Source: Desulfocapsa sp. (GTDB lineage: Bacteria > Desulfobacterota > Desulfobulbia > Desulfobulbales > Desulfocapsaceae). Taken from it: a DNA stretch of 64,000 nt. How positions within the stretch are numbered: the stretch's first letter is position 1; each line of letters opens with the position of its first letter. The position numbers and the translations under genes are program-made. The DNA lies in the NCBI GenBank assembly GCA_022712975.1, contig JAFLJO010000079.1:1-64000 (forward strand), in the 5' to 3' direction. A model generated the notes under the pieces. That model saw nothing but the letters and a program-made list of their open reading frames with translations, was not told the DNA's origin and searched no databases. Of this stretch, positions 59,459 through 64,000 are shown in pieces.

Positions 59459-59714
59459 TTTTTGTGCCGGTCTCCGGTTCAATACCGGGGCTGATCTTAC
59501 GTTACAATTAATCAAATATTCCGTGCAGCTTTTATTTTTTTAACTATATTTGCTTTTGAATAACACAGTTACAATTGTAAGCTTCACCGTTATTGATGTC
59601 GCAAAAACTCTTCCTGCGTGTCTCGTAGATGAATACTTTCAAAATGACTGCTTGTCTGGTACAATTTGATTCCAATTACAGCGGTATCCGCCAAGCCCTC
59701 AGCCAAACACTTAA

Positions 59715-59882
59715 ACTGTTGTAATAAAACACAAATACAAAAATCTCCCTGCAGCTGCGCAAAGTTATCTCTCGCAAGGGCAGTTTACTGAAGCCATCAA
59801 GGTCTTTCGTCTCTTGTATAAGGAACAGGGAAGGGTTTTGTTGCCCGACAGTAGAACTTTTGGGATCACTCGGACAGGCTAA
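59715..59882 (+). pseudogene. Possible TPR-protein fossil (no start codon)
   Basis: NLPAAAQSYLSQGQFTEAIKVFRLLYKEQGRV in an open frame with no ATG and no longer ORF. Confidence 0.25.
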
Positions 59883-60140
59883 TTGTCACCTAATAGCGAT
59901 ATCCATGATACATAGTCAAGATCAGGGATTTTATCATGGAGATACACCGCTAACACTGTACTACTCTTCTCCCTAAACGGCCAAAGTGCGTTTTTACTAT
60001 CAATATTATTTGAAATTATGTTGCCGCCCACACCTAAATCATTTCTAATGTGATCGGCCTTATTTCTTACCTTTGTTTACCAGGTATTCTTTGCAATACT
60101 TTTTCAAATTCACCAGCCTGCTGGTCAGCTTGTTCAATTC

Positions 60141-60903
60141 TTAGCTGATTAAAAGTTTCATATCCTGCTCAGCAATCTGTTTTGCCAGCATATGAGACAC
60201 TTTACCGGCATGATCAAGGAGATTACGGTCATTGAGAGTAAGAAAACCATTCAGCTGTATAATCCATTCCTGCATGGTCATGGGAACACGCCGCATCGCC
60301 TGCCCCTCAGCAAACATCAGATATTGTTCCGCCAAATTATTTAAAGCAGATAGTTCATCTTCGTTTAAATAATTTTTTGCTATAGAAACATGCTGTTTAC
60401 GAGGCTTTGTCCCTCTGAAACTGGTTAAGCCCAGATTAAGCAAGCTGGCATTTGCTCTGTCTTTGATAATCTCAGCAGCTGTTTTTCCGGTAATCGCCCA
60501 ATGTAATTTACTCTGCACGGTCTTAAAAAAAATCAAAGGGTAAATCCGGTTTTTTTAATCGTTCATCATCCAGCACAAAATCTTTGACAATAAATTCACG
60601 GATATACTTGGTTGCCCATTGACGAAAACGAGTTGCCACATGGGACTGTACCCGATAGCCAACAGAAATAATCATATCCAGATTGTAAAAATCCAAATTA
60701 CGGTTGACGCTGCGCGATCCTTCGATTTGAACTGTTCGGAAATTCCGAACAGTTGCTTTTTTGTCAAGTTCACCTTCTGTAACAATATGTTTGACATGCT
60801 CACTAATACTTATTTGGCAACCTGAAAGAGTTCTGCCATCATTTTTTGTCTGTCCATCTTCTGTTTGGTAGATAATGATTTGAGAATTTTTGTCAGGAGT
60901 CAT
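60141..60903 (-). pseudogene. rhuM-family gene remnant (virulence protein RhuM)
   Basis: N-part GELDKKATVRNFRTVQIEGSRSVNRNLDFYNLDMIISVGYRVQSHVATRFRQWATKYIREFIVKDFVLDDERLK and C-part FFKTVQSKLHWAITGKTAAEIIKDRANASLLNLGLTSFRG...IAKNYLNEDELSALNNLAEQYL lie in two frames meeting at a T8 run. Confidence 0.85.
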
Positions 60904-61010
60904 CGTACAGCCTCCTGTGGAATACAGAACTGGTATGATAGAAATATTATTATTCCCTTCTTTTTCATTTGGTTAATATTCCTTTTCTATCTCAGTAAGG
61001 AGAAAGTACT

Positions 61011-61085
61011 ATGAAGAAACAATTCCCAGACCGTGGTTTTGTTTTCTCCAAAGCATTTTTTACAGCTTTTCGTAAAGAGAAGTAA
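61011..61085 (+). CDS. Possible 24-aa micropeptide
   Basis: TAAGGAG 8 nt upstream of ATG; MKKQFPDRGFVFSKAFFTAFRKEK*. Confidence 0.3.
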   Translation: MKKQFPDRGFVFSKAFFTAFRKEK

Positions 61086-61174
61086 AACACTTTCTATCGT
61101 GGTCTGATCCCTATTTCGCGCTATTCACGGATTCACGCCCCCCAGGACTCATCAACGTTCACCAGACATTCTCC

Positions 61175-64000
61175 TCACGCATCGGCTGCTGTCAAAACCT
61201 CCACAAAAACGGCCACCACCCGAAAATCCTCAGACTCTTCAGGCGGAATAATGATATCATCATAATCGGGATTGAGCGCTTTCAGGGTAATAGACTCATG
61301 CTGCCAGCCATTGTTAAGATCCACCCTCTTGCTGGATTGATAAGATTTTACAGTATAGCTGGCGCCGGTGTCCTGATCGGAGATATCGGCCTGCTGAGCC
61401 AGGACAATTCGACCATTACGACTCCCGCCCACTTCAAAGCTGAAGAGACAGTACGCACCATCCGGGATAAGGGGTTCCATGGATTTCCCCTGTATCCGAG
61501 CCACAAACATGGATGGTGCTAGACTTCTCCTGCTGGTCAGCCCCTCCACCACAAACCAGGTCTCCGGTGCATCCGGGATGGATGAATCCATAAAATCCCC
61601 TGCTGCAATATTTAACGGATAATAGGGTAGAACCCTGGTAAACTTATCTTCCTCCGGTGGAACATCACTAAATAACTCCTGTTCATCGTCATCCTCTTCA
61701 GGGGCAAAACTGTCCGGCACCAGGAAGGCATAGTCTGTTTCCTCCAGGGGAATTTCCAACTTGAGGTAATAGGTCTGCAGATCTTCAGTGAGCTGCACCA
61801 CCGTCTGCTGAAAGTCTTCCGGCTCCAGATTCTGAATCAATTCCGGATCCAGGGCAAGGTAGTTCAGATCCTTGCACTGGTAGAAAAAACGTTTCCTCTC
61901 AAATTTTTCAAAAGGATTCTGCAGCAGACTTCGCTGTATTTTTTTCTGATTCTCAAGGATTTCACGCTGGTTGTAGGGGCAATTCGGGCGTTCATTTTTA
62001 CTGTATTTCGCAAGGGTCTCCATATAAAAGCGCTGATACAGCTCAAGCATGTCCGGCAGTAAGGCCTCAAAACGTTCGTTACAACTCTTCAGGAATGCCA
62101 GGAGAAAGATGATCTTGTAGGAAAAGGTATAATCACGCTTCTCAAGAAACTCCTTAAAATCATTTACCCTGGTTTCGGTAGTATGCTTCTGCAAGCCAAG
62201 ATCCCGCCGAATACGGGCCACCTGGTCGGGATCAAAGAAATGCAGATGCTGCCTACCGAAGGGATAGCGTACATCGGCCTTGATTTTCCCCTGCTTGAGC
62301 CACTTCCTGACGGTACCGGTGGAAACAAACAGCTCCCGCGCCAACTGCTCTTCATTCAGATACGCACCGTACTTCTTCTCAAAGCTGAATATATCCACCG
62401 GCTCAACACGACGTTCCCCCTCGTAAAGCCCGTCAAGGGCAACAATCTCCCTCTCCTGATGAAAACGCTCCGGCTTTACCAGGTCTGCAAAAGGCTGATA
62501 GTCGGGAATCCGAAATAGAGCATGGAGGGAGAGGGGTTGCAACCTGGCGCCATAATTATCGACAACATCCAGCACATAGAGCGCCTCCTTGCCGGGGTGA
62601 TTGCGTAAGCCCCGGCCAAGCTGTTGGGTGTACAGAACTTTGGAGAATGTCGGCCGTGCCATTACCAGGATAGCGGTTTGCGGTGCATCCCAGCCCTCGG
62701 TGAGCAGATCACAGGCACAAAGAAAACGAATCGCCCCGCTGTCGTAGTCCTTCTGCGCCCTGGCTGCATTTTTCCTATCCCTGCCGTCCACTGCAGCAGC
62801 AGAAATCCCTTCCCCGTTTAGCAGTTTTGCCATGCGCCGGGCATGTTTGATATCAACGCAGAAAACAACGCCCTGCTTATGGCTGAACTCACCTCCAAAA
62901 TAACGCTGCAGCACTTCGGCCACAAGTCTGTCCCTGGACGGCACCAGCAAGGTTCGCTGCAGGTCGTTTTTCACATACTCCTTGCCATTAAAGCGCACCT
63001 CTGAGAGATCTATATTCGATTTAATCCGAAAGCAGCGCACAGGCGGGACAAGCCCCTGGCGTATTGCCTCCTCAAGGGACAATTGCGGCTCGTATTCACC
63101 GAAAATTTTTTCCAGCCGCTGCTGATCGAAACGTTCCGGAGTAGCGGTGACACCAAGCAGATGGGTGGGCGTAAAGTGTTCAAGGATGTTACGAAGCCCA
63201 AGTGCTGCAGCATGGTGAGCCTCGTCAACCACGATATAGTCAAAGCGATCGGCAGGGATCTTGTAGTAATGACGATGCAGATAGGCGCTGGTCTGGACAA
63301 AAAAGTCTGCCTTCTTGTCTGCCAGTATGTCAACAGAGCAACTGGATTGCAACTCAGACGGAAGACGAAGCATAAGTCGGGCCAGGGTCTGCTCGCGCAG
63401 TTTTCTGGTGGGGACAACAATCAAGGCCCTCAAACTATCGGCCTGCTGCCTGACACGCACCAGGTCCTCTATAAAGATCTCTGTTTTACCAGTACCGGTG
63501 GGCAGAACGAGTAAAAAGGCATGCCTGCCCTGTTTACGGGCATCATCCAGCTGGGCCAAGGCATCCCGCTGATGATTGCGCAAGGTGAACAGCTCTCGGG
63601 ATACTTTAATAATGGATTTATCAAGAAAAGGACGGCTCCCCCCCAGGAAGCGCTGCAACTCCAGGATAAAGCGTTCCCGGTCACGCATGCCGTTCAAGGA
63701 CCAGCGAAAGACCCTGAAGCCGTCAGCCACAAGGGAATTTTGTTTGAAAAGCTGCGAGCGGTAACGATTCGGGCCGATCATCACCGGATGATGCCAACTC
63801 TCACCGTTCAGCTCAATAGCGAATTTCGCCGAACTGCTGAAAAGAGCGTAGTCTATATAGCGGGTGACACCATCCAGATCGATATACGCAAATTCCCGAT
63901 GCAGGCCCATCCTGGCCCGGTCGCCAAAGGCCTGCAGGAAACAATCCTCGAAGGTGGCCTCCGGCAGGGTTGGGTCTGGCTCCTGTTCCGTCCGGTTACC
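61175..64000 (-). CDS. DUF559-like nuclease domain - SF2 helicase - HTH - LexA/S24-like peptidase fusion (5' end beyond window)
   Basis: RYIDYALFSSSAKFAIELNGESWHH; PTGTGKTE, VVDEAHHA, GVTATPERFD, QQLGRGLRNHPG; HTH LNEEQLARELFVSTGTVRKWLKQGKI; C-terminal IAAGDF, QGKSMEPLIPDGAYCLF, YTVKSY. Frame remains open from 63910 to the window edge. Confidence 0.88.
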   Translation of the reverse strand, partial: GNRTEQEPDPTLPEATFEDCFLQAFGDRARMGLHREFAYIDLDGVTRYIDYALFSSSAKFAIELNGESWHHPVMIGPNRYRSQLFKQNSLVADGFRVFRWSLNGMRDRERFILELQRFLGGSRPFLDKSIIKVSRELFTLRNHQRDALAQLDDARKQGRHAFLLVLPTGTGKTEIFIEDLVRVRQQADSLRALIVVPTRKLREQTLARLMLRLPSELQSSCSVDILADKKADFFVQTSAYLHRHYYKIPADRFDYIVVDEAHHAAALGLRNILEHFTPTHLLGVTATPERFDQQRLEKIFGEYEPQLSLEEAIRQGLVPPVRCFRIKSNIDLSEVRFNGKEYVKNDLQRTLLVPSRDRLVAEVLQRYFGGEFSHKQGVVFCVDIKHARRMAKLLNGEGISAAAVDGRDRKNAARAQKDYDSGAIRFLCACDLLTEGWDAPQTAILVMARPTFSKVLYTQQLGRGLRNHPGKEALYVLDVVDNYGARLQPLSLHALFRIPDYQPFADLVKPERFHQEREIVALDGLYEGERRVEPVDIFSFEKKYGAYLNEEQLARELFVSTGTVRKWLKQGKIKADVRYPFGRQHLHFFDPDQVARIRRDLGLQKHTTETRVNDFKEFLEKRDYTFSYKIIFLLAFLKSCNERFEALLPDMLELYQRFYMETLAKYSKNERPNCPYNQREILENQKKIQRSLLQNPFEKFERKRFFYQCKDLNYLALDPELIQNLEPEDFQQTVVQLTEDLQTYYLKLEIPLEETDYAFLVPDSFAPEEDDDEQELFSDVPPEEDKFTRVLPYYPLNIAAGDFMDSSIPDAPETWFVVEGLTSRRSLAPSMFVARIQGKSMEPLIPDGAYCLFSFEVGGSRNGRIVLAQQADISDQDTGASYTVKSYQSSKRVDLNNGWQHESITLKALNPDYDDIIIPPEESEDFRVVAVFVEVLTAADA

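Overview
The window is about 64 kb of moderate-GC bacterial chromosome. Gene content and order suggest a sulfur-metabolising deltaproteobacterium (Desulfobulbales-like), but that is inference. The backbone is ordinary: lptA-lptB-rpoN; argB-D-F-G-H; lysA-dapF-dapA-dapB-folK; a transaldolase-like aldolase, pgsA and tRNA-Leu(CAA); tatD, mscS and an AsmA-like giant; yajC-tgt and glk; an aerotolerance-type Bat/MoxR/DUF58 operon; a heterodimeric ABC exporter; and cbiK. Two regions stand out. (i) A ~12 kb signalling cluster (19.1-31.3 kb) surrounds a YeiH/UPF0324-family exporter. It carries a CxxCH (heme-c-like) sensor histidine kinase, a sigma54-type response regulator, a universal stress protein (USP), a Ser/Thr kinase-USP fusion with a possible CZB-like C-terminus, a metallophosphoesterase, and a second CxxCH sensor fused to a Ser/Thr kinase domain with degenerate catalytic motifs. 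(ii) At the right edge, a very large protein runs off the window. It combines a DUF559-like nuclease fold, an SF2 helicase, an HTH and a LexA/S24-like protease, and it lies next to a decayed rhuM gene. It is a candidate defence or DNA-damage-responsive effector. Intergenic space holds several dispersed or inverted repeats: heptamer arrays between lptB and rpoN, a ~100 bp heptamer-containing element in two copies, and a 57 bp hairpin element in two copies with a compensatory base change. All calls come from reading the sequence and the supplied ORFs; no database search was run.
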